Origin: Anarhynchus alexandrinus
Taxonomy: Eukaryota > Chordata > Aves > Charadriiformes > Charadriidae
Reading direction: 5' to 3'
DNA: 64,000 nucleotides
Assembly (NCBI GenBank): GCA_008711295.1
Contig: VUYV01000119.1
Location: forward strand, 2,696,919 to 2,760,918
Part shown: positions 37,001 to 48,237 of the stretch, one piece after another
How positions within the stretch are numbered: the stretch's first letter is position 1
Layout: each line of letters opens with the position of its first letter
Made by a program: the position numbers and the translations under genes
Notes under the pieces: model-generated
The model's database searches: none
What the model saw: only the letters and a program-made list of their open reading frames with translations
Told to the model about the DNA's origin: nothing

Positions 37001-38095
37001 GGTGCCACATGATGCCCTCAATACCCCATGCAACCTGAACACACCAGAGCGTGCAGTCCAGCACAGGCACTCTCAGGGCTCCTCTGCACCCTGGCAGACT
37101 TCTTCCATCTCAGGTCACAATGTCAACCACTAATTTGCTGTGCTGCGCAGGTGATGTGCTCTTTTATGTCACATCTTCCAAGACTTCAGAGGCAAAAGTC
37201 TCAGCAGATCATGTTCACTTTGCCTCAACTTCACTCAGATCCTAACTTAGGTGAACTTTAGTAACAAGGTCAAAAAAACCCCAAACATTTATGAAATGTA
37301 TCATGATGGACAGACACCGATAAGTTGCTGAACAGAGGTGCAACAGAGGAGTGCAATTCTCTCTGCTGATTAAGGGTCTACATGCCACATTCAGTTATGG
37401 GGAAGCCTTGGTTCATCAGCAGTGATTGTCAACACAGCAGGTTGAGCACTGGGACCTAAACCTGCCTGCAGGGAGTACCCAGAATGGTCTGTGGCTGCAA
37501 TTGTTTCATTACCAACTTAAATGTTTTTAACCAGAGTGGCATCTCAAAAAAAAAGATGAGTTTAAGAGGCAGAACTCACTTCTTGCTTTTATGTAGCCAG
37601 GCTAAATGTGAGCAATTCAATAACTTCTTCCACTTGCTGACAGTTTTTCTCTGAGCTAGTTGTATGGTTAGATAGTTTGTCCAGGAAATTCAGGTCCTGT
37701 TATCAGCCTTTAGCCTGAAGATGTTTGTGTGCCCACCTCCTGCAACAGTTGCTGCACCCATTTATTACTATTTCCTCAGCTGCGGTGATTTTCCTACCCT
37801 GCAACGCTGCGCTCGGAACAGGACCACCAATAACAGCTTCTGTCTGAGCTCTTTTGGCCTGGTGCGCTGCAGCTTGGCTTTTCCTTTCCAATTTGGCTCT
37901 CAAAATGAAGGTGCCGAGGAGATATTTCTCCCCCAGGAAATTTCGGTTTCCTGAGGAACTGTGCATTTGACATCCGTAACATCATTATGAATGGTAAGTG
38001 TGACGCCAACAATTCAAAAAAATTCTTGCAGCATTTGGGCACTGCCTGTAGCTCCCATCTGGAACTGTCAGCTGTGGTGATATGCATTATCCCAG
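34073..38095. other. Intergenic sequence
   Basis: No gene or clear repeat is supported. Open frames of 119 codons (36140-36499, 36653-37012) and 133 codons (35869-36270, minus) show no recognisable domain, initiation context or splice pattern. Confidence 0.7.
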
Positions 38096-38215
38096 TCTCC
38101 TCATCAAGTGGCTGAGAAGTTTTATTCCCCAACAAAATGATTGGTTTCAAGGCATGACCGCAACAAGTGCGCATTTGTGCGTGCACACACATGCACACAC
38201 AGAGAATATTTTTTT
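38096..38215 (+). repeat. 120-base direct repeat, copy A (left of gap)
   Basis: TCTCCTCATCAAGTGGCTGAG ... GAGAATATTTTTTT. It matches copy B at 38751-38870 with only about two differences (GACCG/GACTG and CATGC/CATTC). The CR1 starts immediately after it. Confidence 0.95.
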
Positions 38216-38344
38216 CATAGAATCATAGAATGGTTTAGGTTGGAAAGGACCTTGAAGATCATCGAGTTCCAACCCCCCTGCCATAGGCAGGGACACCTCC
38301 CACTAGACCAGGTTGCCCAAGGCCACGTCCAGCCTGGCCTTGAA
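38216..38344 (-). mobile_element. CR1 LINE 3' end (antisense), cut by assembly gap
   Basis: CATAGAATCATAGAATGGTTTAGGTTGG.. is the reverse complement of the CR1 tail. The element continues into the Ns. It begins exactly where the 120-base flanking repeat ends. Confidence 0.9.
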
Positions 38345-38750
38345 NNNNNNNNNNNNNNNNNNNNNNNNNNNNNNNNNNNNNNNNNNNNNNNNNNNNNNNN
38401 NNNNNNNNNNNNNNNNNNNNNNNNNNNNNNNNNNNNNNNNNNNNNNNNNNNNNNNNNNNNNNNNNNNNNNNNNNNNNNNNNNNNNNNNNNNNNNNNNNNN
38501 NNNNNNNNNNNNNNNNNNNNNNNNNNNNNNNNNNNNNNNNNNNNNNNNNNNNNNNNNNNNNNNNNNNNNNNNNNNNNNNNNNNNNNNNNNNNNNNNNNNN
38601 NNNNNNNNNNNNNNNNNNNNNNNNNNNNNNNNNNNNNNNNNNNNNNNNNNNNNNNNNNNNNNNNNNNNNNNNNNNNNNNNNNNNNNNNNNNNNNNNNNNN
38701 NNNNNNNNNNNNNNNNNNNNNNNNNNNNNNNNNNNNNNNNNNNNNNNNNN
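38345..38750. other. Assembly gap (406 Ns)
   Basis: A run of N. It begins inside an antisense CR1 and ends exactly at the start of the second copy of a 120-base repeat, so its true content and size are unknown. Confidence 0.99.
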
Positions 38751-38870
38751 TCTCCTCATCAAGTGGCTGAGAAGTTTTATTCCCCAACAAAATGATTGGT
38801 TTCAAGGCATGACTGCAACAAGTGCGCATTTGTGCGTGCACACACATTCACACACAGAGAATATTTTTTT
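38751..38870 (+). repeat. 120-base direct repeat, copy B (right of gap)
   Basis: Second copy of the segment at 38096-38215. Here it is followed by AT-rich sequence instead of the CR1, so this copy may be the pre-insertion arrangement. Confidence 0.95.
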
Positions 38871-39075
38871 ATTATTATATAAATTTTATATAGATTTTAT
38901 TATGTTTATTATATATAGAATCTATGATTCTATGATTCTATGTAATATATATTTTAAACTTTACATATAGTTATTTATAATATGTGCATTTTATATAGTA
39001 TGTAATAGATATCAAGATACGTAAATAGTACATATGTGTATGTTTATATTTTTGTATTACATAATACAATTTTTT
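38871..39075. repeat. AT-rich low-complexity tract with CR1-tail-like repeat
   Basis: Long runs of A/T with TATA/ATTA motifs. At 38921-38942 lies TCTATGATTCTATGATTCTATG, the sequence of a CR1 terminal microsatellite, but no CR1 body adjoins it. Confidence 0.8.
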
Positions 39076-42000
39076 ATTTATATGTAATTCCTCAGATAAG
39101 ATCACAAGGATGTGACAAGCCGGGAAGCAGAATTCAAGTTGTATCTGCCTGGAAGGAGTCACAGCTGCCAGACCCACAGCCAAAACCTGTGAATGCACCT
39201 CCCAGAGCTTGGGGTCAGGGAAACTGATTTGATACACTCTGCTGGAGTCCAAAATAAGCAAACTGGTGGCATTCAGGACTGTCTCCCAGATGGTGACTTC
39301 AGCGGCCGCAGCTCCCAGAAGCAGCAGCTGCAATCTCTACTTCCAGTTTGAGCTTTTCTGTCCTGGTCTGCTGCAGGATGCCATGGAGCCACACAACCAT
39401 TCCTCCAAAATACTTTGTGTTTGGAGAGCAGCAGGGAAATGCATTGAGAAAAAGAGAAATTAAATGACAGAAGTTCTCCAAAAGCCCATGTATCAGTGCC
39501 TCTTCTATTTATTTTATGTCAAGATGCTGCAGTAGCAGGATTTGCTCCTCCCAAGCCCCCGCAGCCTGGGGGCTGGAAAACTATAGCCATGGCATCAGCT
39601 TCTCCTTGCGCCCCTCTCCTGGGCTGCTGGTCTCTCGGCTCCCCTTCTGCCACTGCTGTGAGCTGGTTTTGGTCATCCATTAGCAGATTGGCCTGGAAAT
39701 GCCCCCAAAGAGGGGACAGGCAGAAGGCTCAGTCAGTGAGCATGTGCCTCCAAGGACCAGTGACAGGGGATGCTGCCAGCATCTGGGACACGTGAGTCCT
39801 CTCTCCCCGGTCCCCAGGCATTGTAAGAGAGTCTTTTTAGTTTGGTGAAGATATGAAGTTAAAAGCTAATTAGCTGCCCAGGGAATGAGGGAATTTGGCT
39901 GCTAAACAAAGAAGAGCCGTCTGCTGTCGGATGCAGTCCAAGATTTCTCAAAGGGGCAACAAAGGTGCAGCTTTATTCCCACGTGAGTGCCTGTGGATGT
40001 GGGTTTTAACTCCTCAGTGTCTCCTGGCACCCCTGGCTGAGGCAGGAGAGGTCACTTGAGTGCAGCTCCGACCAGTCCTCGCCACCCCTCTGGAGCACTC
40101 AAACCTAACTTTCAGCCTGCTTCTCATTGAATGAGCTGTGGCAATTATTCATAAAAGACTGAAGAGCTCAAGACGCTCCAGACACGAGGAGCATCCTACC
40201 TGGTGAGTCACCAATATTGGCTGCAAATGGGTCTTTCGTGCCACTGTCACACAGTGTAAGGTGAAACTGTTGCTTAAAATAGATTGGGAGGTAGGAAAAA
40301 GGAGATAAATGTGTGCTTTAAAGAAAATTAGGCAGGCCAAGAGGGTGCCCGCAGATTAAAAGGCACTTGTTTGTGGTAACAGCCTCAGAAAGCCAGGCTG
40401 AATATTCAGAAAGACCTTAATTTAATGACTTGAGACCAAACTGTTCTGTCGTCATCTCTGATTTATTTCTTTTGGGGTTTTGCTTCATATTTGCTTCATA
40501 TTTTTCTGGAAAATGTAAATTAATTTTCCTTTTTTTGCCTGATGCCTGCTCACATACCTACATTTTAAAGGGAAACTGTCAGGGCCATATTTACCTTCCC
40601 AATACAGATCTTGATAAACTGGTCACACTGTGAGAATTTTATCTTTAAAAAAAAAAAATAAAAAAACCCACCAAGTCAAAACCAGAAAAAGATACACACC
40701 TGCATTTTACAATTTTCAGAAAATGTTAAAGTACTGAAAATGAAATGCATCACAACTGTCCAGGAGTTTTTCAGAGTCTAGTAAAATCAGCCCTTACGGC
40801 ATCAGTGAATTACATTACAAAAACGGGGGAAATAAATAGCCTTCAGTGTTAATACAATCATTACCAGCACAGATAGATCAAATTGGATATGGTCTGGGCT
40901 TAGCTGTCTTTTTCCTTCTGTACCCTTTTATTTCATTACCTTCTTATTTTCCTTCTGCTGTAGCTCCTTCTTGCATTTCCTTCACTGCATGAAAATGTTG
41001 AAAACGCGACACCTTCTGTTCTCTTTAGATATTGCACAGTCCCAAGAAAACTTCTAACCTTTGGAAACCTTCTTAAAATGAGTGCACAGATACATGTAGG
41101 CACATGCACATACATGTAAACTTACATGTGCACACATCGCTTAAATTCCTCTGAACTATGAAAATCTCTTTGTTCACAGGCTTTTCGTTAGTTACACAAT
41201 TTGCACTCAAGCTGTTACAATAAACATGCTCACTACAGGGTTTCCAAGGAAACCAAAAATTAGGCCAACTCTGACCACGGTTGCTGGAAAGTAAAGGGGG
41301 AGGAGGAAGGTGATCCTTCATCCACTCTCTCTTTCATGAGTGCACTGGTCAAAAATCTGTATCTGCTTTTTTTTTCCTTCTTATCCTCAGCTCCCTCACC
41401 TCCACACGTACACCTGCACGGACACACCTCAGCTTCAGAGCTGCTCTGGGGAAATCTCCCTCCTCTCCTTTCACTGATGTGGGGATGCTGCAGAGCGGCT
41501 GCCAGGGCACCCTGGGCATCCCCGCTTGCACACTGCCACAAAAACCAGTGGGATGGGGAGATCGAAACACAGCTCCAGCCGCAAAGCTTTACTTTTGTGT
41601 TTTATGACTTTTAACCTCAGTTTTTGCATTGCTGGTGATTCCTTTCCCCCTCAAAAAAACCCATAATGGGCATTTCTTACACCACTACCCCTCCATGAGT
41701 TTATCCCAGTATCTCAGTCTTCTGTTATCCCAAATAAAGCACAACTGTATGGGTATGACCAGATTCCTCCGCATAGATTTTCCTACCCATATTTCCTCTT
41801 GCCGTTTAAGGAGTCACTATACCTACAGATAAACGAGGACTTTGGCAAGGTCTGGCTGGCTCTCCAAACTCTGAGGTATGAGAAAAGCTTTTTTTCCTTT
41901 CCTCTGGCCACTAACAAGTAGTGTGCTTCTTTCTAAGAAGCCAGGGCTGTATTCAGGGGCCTTAATTTGTTTTCACTGAGGACTTTGCAGTGGGAGACCA

Positions 42001-43869
42001 TGTAGGCAGGAGATATTTCTGTGTTAGGTAGTAGGGAAGGAGAATAGCACATATGATTGAGGGTAGGGGGATGTACGTAGCCACAGAAATGATGTTCGTG
42101 GGTTGCCTTTGCAGGCAGATAAGGATGCGGTCAGGGTACATCTCTCAGGGCTGCCATAAAGGAATGTGTTATTCTTTATCTACATTTGCATGAGGAGTGT
42201 TTTCCTAAGTTCATAGCTGCATTCTTCTGTACCTTATACACATTATCTTGCCTTTATATGATCTTGAATGGCTCTGTGGAGGGGATCCTGCCTGTCTGAC
42301 TCCTTAGAGAGGGCACTTTCAGTTATCTGAGTTGCAGATAGGGTTATTTATTCCTTAAAATCACTGTAAATACAATTAAGCCAGCCTTTGTTTCTACTAT
42401 AACCCCCATGGAAGAAGGGCTATCTGCAGACTGTAAAGAGGAATAAGTAATAAGAATCAAATAAATATCCTCAGAAGGTGTATTTTTAAGGTGTTTTTTT
42501 AACCTCAGAGATACATGTTATGACAGAGGAGGCAAAGACCCTCTCTGCCTATTCCTGTGTGCCAGAAAGGTGTTAGAATTCCTAAATAGCTGGCCTTATA
42601 TCACAATACCTCAAGGCGCTTTAATTCCTATTAGAAGTGAAGCGAGCCCTCTGCCTACCATGAAATATGGGGAACTTAAAGATGATTTAAAGTAACCTTT
42701 CCCCTCCCCTTCTAGTCATAAGTGGAATTTAGCTGGAACAGAGAATAGGGGCCCCACATTTTCAAGACATCCCTTTTCCCAGATAAGCTCTACTCGCAGG
42801 GAGTGGGAAGAGAAAAGCGTGTTGCAGTAAATCAGAAAGTCCATATGGTGCGGAGTGGGGTCAGGCTTCTGACTGCAATAATCACTTCAGAAAGAACACA
42901 AATGAGGTAAGAGTTGGTCTTGGCAATAAACTCTGGTGGTCAGCACAAAACATTTCATCTTGCCTTCCAGGGTTAATGCCATGAGGCCAATGTAGAGCAA
43001 GGTGTTCATGACTACCTCTGAAGAGTTCTGCCAACTCAGAACGCACTGACTTTATAAAATCTTACCCCTAAAATATGGCTTGAACACCACTGCTTTGGCC
43101 AGGCAGTAGGTTAGAAAGCTGGATAGAAAAATGGACTTGTATCCAGACAAGTTGGTTTTGGAGACAGTTGAGGCTGTCAAGAGGTAAGCGGCTCTCAGTA
43201 TCCCAAAGTGAATCCCACCAGAGGTGTCTCAGAAGATAACTCGTGTTTGATTCTGAACTGCCAGTGGGTCACCTGGGACATGTTTGGTGGTGGTGGGTTA
43301 TTATTCCTTTTTCCTCCTCTTTTGTATACCCAAGTGTTTAAGCATTCCTTAGAGCAGACAGGAGTAGGTCCCTCCACTAGGATAACCCAAATCACTTTTT
43401 AAAACCCACTAGCTGTATTGACTGTCCTGGAGCTCAGACACGCAGCTCATGTACGAGCAGCCTGCGCTGTGGAGAACCACCCGTTTGCATGTGAATCCCA
43501 AGCTGGCTCCCCATTACTCCTAGTACCTGTTGTTGGAAGTAGAAGGGGGTCTCGGAAAGCAGGACTGGCAATTTCACAGTTGTTCTTGAAAGCTTGCTTC
43601 TGTGGTGGAGAGCACAGCTNCAGGACCCTGTACATAAGCCTGCGTGCACATGCTTCCCTTCAACATCCCTGACTGTCCCACCTCTAGGCTAAGCGGTGCT
43701 TTACAAACAGACACAGCAAGACCCTGGAAGCAAAAGGATAAGCAGAAATTACAGATGTGAAAGCTGGCACTGAAGATGCAGATTGCTGTCACGGATAATA
43801 TTTCCAAAGGGGGATGTGATCTTTTATGCATGTGCAGCGGTGTGTCACTGAGATGGGAATATTCTACAG
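39076..43869. other. Intergenic sequence
   Basis: Unique sequence with one ambiguous base at 43620. No gene, RNA or clear repeat is supported. Any 5' part of the endogenous retrovirus is not recognisable here. Confidence 0.7.
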
Positions 43870-43879
43870 AGTACTTTGG

Positions 43880-44600
43880 GTCATGCCAACACTGAGTGCT
43901 GCTGTACCAGATATATTAGAGCTCCAATATGAACTGGAGTCGAAGGCAGCCAAGTGGTATGCTAAAACTGACATTGCCAATGCATTTTTGTCAATGTCTT
44001 TGGCAGCAGAGTGCAGGCCACAGTTTGCTTTCACTTGGAGGGGTGTCCAGTACACCTGGAATCAACTGCCCCAGGGGTTGAAGCACAGTCCTACCATTTG
44101 GCATAGACTAATCCAAACTGCACTGGAGCAGGGTGATGCTCCTGAACATCTACAATACATCAATGACATCATCATGTGGGGCAACAAGGCAGAAGAAGTG
44201 TTTGAGAAGGGTAAAAGAGTAATTCAGATTCTTCTGAAATCTGGTTTTGCCATAAAGAAAAGCAAGGTCAAAGGACCTGCACAGGAGATTCGGTTCTCAG
44301 GAATAAAACAGCAGGATGGACATCATTATCCCCCTATGGATGTGATTAACAAGATAGTAACTATTTCTCCACCAGCTAACAAAAAAAGAAACAAAAGCTT
44401 TCTTAGGACTTGTGGGATCCTGGAGAATGAGTATTCCAGGTAAGCCCTCTCAATTGAGTAACCCAAAGAACTATTTTGAGTGGGGCCTTGAGCAACAACA
44501 CACCTTTGAGCGGACCAAACAGGAGATAACTCGTGCGGTAGCTCTTGGGCCTGTCCAGACAGGTGGGTACTTGGTGGGTAATGCGTAAGGATGGGGAGAC
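43880..44600 (+). pseudogene. ERV reverse transcriptase fragment (broken pol)
   Basis: An open frame to 44443 carries recognisable reverse transcriptase blocks: a KTDIANAF catalytic block near 43965, then LPQG at about 44070. At 44156-44167 the second catalytic block reads YIND, with asparagine where the family has aspartate. The frame ends early; similarity resumes in another frame after about 44440, indicating a frameshift. The catalytic substitution plus the frameshift make it non-functional. The bird ERVL-like assignment is from recalled similarity. Confidence 0.85.
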
Positions 44601-45090
44601 CCAGTGTGTGCCTCAAGGAGATTTAACCTTGGGGAAAAAATAATCTGTGATGCGAGTTGTATGTCATAGGAAGTAATGTAGCAGGAATGACCTGAAGTGA
44701 CAAAGAGTGAGCTTTTCAAGGAACTGGGTAAATGCAACGACGAACCAAACCAGTGTTGGCACCCAACAATAATTGAACATGCTGCTTCTCCTGTCCTGAT
44801 CTTGACAGATGGGGCCCAACTCAGCCTGTTCTTATAAACATTTTGGAGGAGTGGAAGAAGCCCATGGAATGGGCTAATGATATCTACCTGTTAAAGGACA
44901 GGAGATAGTAATTAATGAGAATGTATAAATCTGTATGTTTGGTATAAAGATGGTTTACATATGTAGTATAAGTGGTAGAGTGTTGGTAAGAAGGGATTTC
45001 AGCAATGAGAATTAAATACAATGGGATTGTGAGAAGATATATAAATGTATTAAATTATATGGGACTTGAGCATGGTGCACATGGTATGGA

Positions 45091-45104
45091 ATAAGGGGTG
45101 GAGA
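45091..45104 (+). other. Polypurine tract before 3' LTR
   Basis: A purine-rich run (ATAAGGGGTGGAGA) lies directly before the TG that opens the LTR. This is the expected position of the retroviral plus-strand priming site. Confidence 0.6.
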
Positions 45105-45105
45105 C

Positions 45106-45688
45106 TGTATTGGGTGTGGCTGGGATGGAGTTCACTTTCCCCATAGCAGCCCTCATAGCGTTGGGCTTTGTATTTGTAGGTAAAAAAGGTGTTGATAACA
45201 CAGCAATGTTTTTGCCACTTCTGAGAAGTGCTTCAACAGCATCAAGGCCATGTCTCCAAACCACCCCCCCATGCCAAAAGGATAGTAGGCTGGGGGTAGG
45301 CAAGATCTTGGGAGGGGACATAGACAGGACAGCTAAATCCAAGCTGACCAGAGGGATATTCCATACGTTTGCTCAGCAATAAAAGCTAAGAGATAGAAGG
45401 AGGAAGGGGCTCATTTGTCATTAAGGCGTTTGTCTTCCAGAGCAACTGCTACACGTACTGAGGCCTAACTTCCCAGGCAGTAGCTGCTGGACATCACCTG
45501 CTGATGTGAAGTAGAGAATAGATCGTTTTGTTTGCCTTTGCTTCCGCATGTGGCCTTTGCTTTTTCTTTATTAAACTGCCTTTATCTCGTCCCACAAATT
45601 CTTTTTCATCTTATTTCCTTCCCACCCTGTCCTGCTGAGGAGTGATAGAGCAGCTGGGTGGGCACCTGGCATCCAGACAAGGACAACC
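45106..45688 (+). repeat. ERVL-like 3' LTR
   Basis: Opens TGTATTGGGTGTGGCTGGGATGG and closes near ..GTGATAGAGCAGCTGGGTGGGCACCTGGCATCCAGACAAGGACAAC, the usual termini of this bird LTR type. It contains AATAAA near 45380 and ATTAAACTGCC near 45570. It shares its 5' half with the LTR fragment at 25370. Confidence 0.8.
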
Positions 45689-45690
45689 TA

Positions 45691-46057
45691 TATAAGGCTC
45701 CAGGGAGACCATATTGCGCCCTTTCAGTACTTAAAGGGAGCCTACAGGAAATATGGGGACGGACTTCTTAGCAGGGCCTGTTGAGATAGGACAAGGGGTA
45801 ATGGCTTTAAACTAAATGAGGGAAGATTTAGACTAGATATAAGGAAGAAGTTTTTTACAATGAGAGTGGTGAAACACTGGCATAGGTTGCCCAGAGAGGT
45901 GGTAGATGCCCCATCCCTGGAAATATTCAAGGTCAGGTTGGATGGGGCTCTGAGCAACCTGATCTAGTTGAAGATGTTCCTGTTCATTGCAGGGGAGGTT
46001 GGACTAGCTCACCTTTAAAGGTCCCTTCCAACCCAAACGATTCTATGATTCTATGAC
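45691..46057 (+). mobile_element. CR1 LINE 3' fragment
   Basis: CR1 3' region starting GGCTCCAGGGAGACCATATTG and ending with ATTCTATGATTCTATGAC. It abuts the ERV 3' LTR on its left and the RIMBP-like pseudogene on its right. Confidence 0.92.
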
Positions 46058-46173
46058 ATAATGCCATACTGCTTCACCCTTCCAGTGTGTGCAGCGTGGC
46101 CAGGCAACACATATAAGGCCATACTTGCCCACCTCTGGCCCATGGCAGACGTTGTCTCTGCTCCTGCACGGTG

Positions 46174-47726
46174 AAGGCAGGCAACGGCTGACAACAGGAT
46201 CAGAGGGGTGCTAGTCCTCGCAGACCTGGGGAAGGCAACTATTGGTGACTGTTTGCAGCAGCATTTTGTAGCTGATGGCCCGCTCCACATGCCTTCAGCC
46301 ATGAGGCAGGACTGTGTGGGCTGGGGGCCTGTGATGAGCTCATGCCAGGCTATGGCGGATGCTCTGCTCCAGGTGCCAGACAGTGTGGGGGAAGACTGGG
46401 TGCTTCCTGGCAACACATGCAGCCAGCTGCTGGAGCAGGAGGCCCACCTGCAGCGTGCCGTGGAAGGCCTGGAGAGACAACACAGTGCTTTGGAGATGGA
46501 GACCTGCCTCCTGAGAAAGGGAAGGTATCCAGAAGCGTGCAAGGAGGCAGAGATGCTCCAGCAGAAAAGTGCTAAGCTGGCTGCCCTCACCAAGAAGCTG
46601 AAAGAAAGATGCAGGCACCTGCAGGAGACCATCAAGCACCTCACGCATCCTCCAGTGTCACTGCCCATCCAAAGCGCCACCGAGGAATGGGGCATGAAAT
46701 CCTTGCCTCAGCAAAGGGCTGGAGAAAGGAGAGAGCCTGTCAGAGCTTTGCTGGCACGGGACCAGCAGAATGAAGCCTCACAGAAGGTGGCTGAGGAGTT
46801 TCAGGCCCAGCTGGCTGCAGATAAAGACGGCTCATATTATGTGAGCACCTTCAGACAAAGGTGTGAGATGTTAAAGGTAAAGCTTATGGAGATGGCAGAC
46901 AAAATCACCAGAGTAGCAGAAGAAAATTCTCGCCTCCATGGGCAGATGTGCTGGGCAGAAAAGGTTGAAGCTGAAAATGCTGACCTGAAGAGGCAATTAA
47001 TGCAAGTGACAGAGAAGAAAAATTCTGCCACCCAGGCCATCAGCTGTCTTCAAGCCCAACTGGAAGATGCCAAGCGTAAACTGAAAGCTGTGAAAGAAAT
47101 GGCAGAAAGAAGGCAACTGCTGGAGAAGGAAGGCGGGGAGACAAAGCCAGCACTGCAGAAGAAAGAAAAGCAATATAAATTTTTGCAGCATGCTCAGACA
47201 GATGGAAAAAGGGGACATCAAGATGCCGTGCGATTGTTTCAAGCCCAGGTGAGTGAGCTGGAGAATCAGTTTCAGAGTCCTTCAAAGTCAGCTTGGGCAG
47301 AGGACAGTCCTAGGTCCTGCCTTCTTTCAGAGGAGGACTCCACAGAGTCCTGTGAGGCAGAGGAACCGGTAGCAAACAAACTGTTTGTCAACCTGCAGGC
47401 TCTGGGACCACAACCAGGAAAGCTTTGAAGATTCATAGCTCAATATAGCTACAATCCTTTTGATGGTCCCAGTCAGCAGCTTGAACTAGAGCTTCCTCTA
47501 ACTACTGGACAATGTTTATGTTTTTGGACAGGTAGACGAAGATGGTTGGTATGTGGGAGAGCCGGCAAATGGCAGAAGAGCATTCATCCCCTCGAATTGT
47601 GTCAAAGAAGTTTCAGATGATGACCTGGAAAACAAGAACTGGAATGATTCTCATTGTTATCTTTCCAGTCTCTCGCCTATTTTGGAGGAAGATGAAGAGG
47701 ATCTAGATGTGGGTGTTGGGGACTAA
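46174..47726 (+). pseudogene. RIM-binding-protein-like (TSPOAP1/RIMBP family) intronless pseudogene
   Basis: RIM-binding proteins link presynaptic RIM and calcium channels through SH3 domains. Here an uninterrupted frame of about 417 codons (46174-47425) encodes leucine/glutamate-rich coiled coil with family-like blocks (ENSRLHGQMCWAEKVEAENA, AERRQLLEKEGGETKPALQK). At 47426-47428 a TGA interrupts the frame. In the same frame downstream comes YSYNPFDGP, the start of the RIMBP first SH3 domain. Between 47513 and 47516 the frame shifts (four bases where six are expected), and the SH3 continues as YVFGQVDEDGWYVGE..AFIPSN to a stop at 47724. Coil and SH3 are contiguous although they are on separate exons in the parent family, so it looks like a processed retrocopy. 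Two lesions argue against a full-length product, but the 5' open frame is long. Gene identity is from recalled similarity; TSPOAP1 versus RIMBP2 is not settled. Confidence 0.72.
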
Positions 47727-48237
47727 AAAGCACAGATACAGTGGATCATAATAAACGTAGCCTATACAACCTTCCAGAATATCAGCAGAAGTGAATTTAT
47801 ACTTAAAAGGGATTTGGTTTAGACTTTTAGATTTGTTAGAACAGGAGGACCTCTGGAGGGCAGCAGTGGCCTCCAGCGGGCACCAGCAAAGCCTGAATAG
47901 GGACCCAGGGCACTCTGGAGGGTAATTAGTACCCTGCAAAGGTCCCTGTAAAGCCCAGCAAAGGCTCCTGGGGCTTTCTAGAGGGCAAATCTGCCGCGTC
48001 AGAGCACTACTGCTGTTGGCAGCTATGTGGACTCTCCTTTCGGGGCAGTTGCTGTGCATGTCCTCACCTTTGGGAGCAGAGAGAAGCGAAACAGCTAATG
48101 GCAGCATCCAAGGGACCATCCGCACTTGCATTGGTCACACACCAGGAAAGGATGTTTGCGGGGCACCTCAAACCCACTGCTGCCCCCGCATTTGCAGCCT
48201 GGAAGTAAGCTGAAGGAATGGGTTGGGCTTGGACAGT

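Larger units (their letters stand above)
43870..45688 (+). mobile_element. Degenerate endogenous retrovirus (pol remnant, purine tract, 3' LTR)
   Basis: A partial, ancient avian endogenous retrovirus. It has a reverse transcriptase fragment (43880-44600), then decayed internal sequence without intact genes, a purine-rich tract at 45091-45104 and an LTR from 45106. No 5' LTR, gag or env is recognisable, so it is a truncated, defective copy. Confidence 0.8.

Noticed and set aside
36653..37261. Overlapping + strand open frames of 119, 75 and 77 codons
   Set aside because: Several frames overlap without a preferred one, no known motif appears, and no exon structure is visible. Possibly an old retrocopy, but not supportable.
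38141..38847. Open frames spanning the run of N
   Set aside because: They exist only because unknown bases cannot give stop codons.
47510..47532. A 3' splice site (TTTTTGGACAG) before the SH3 segment of the RIMBP-like copy
   Set aside because: The SH3 sequence continues upstream of it (YVFGQ and, in the other frame, YSYNPFDGP), so the discontinuity is a frameshift rather than an intron.
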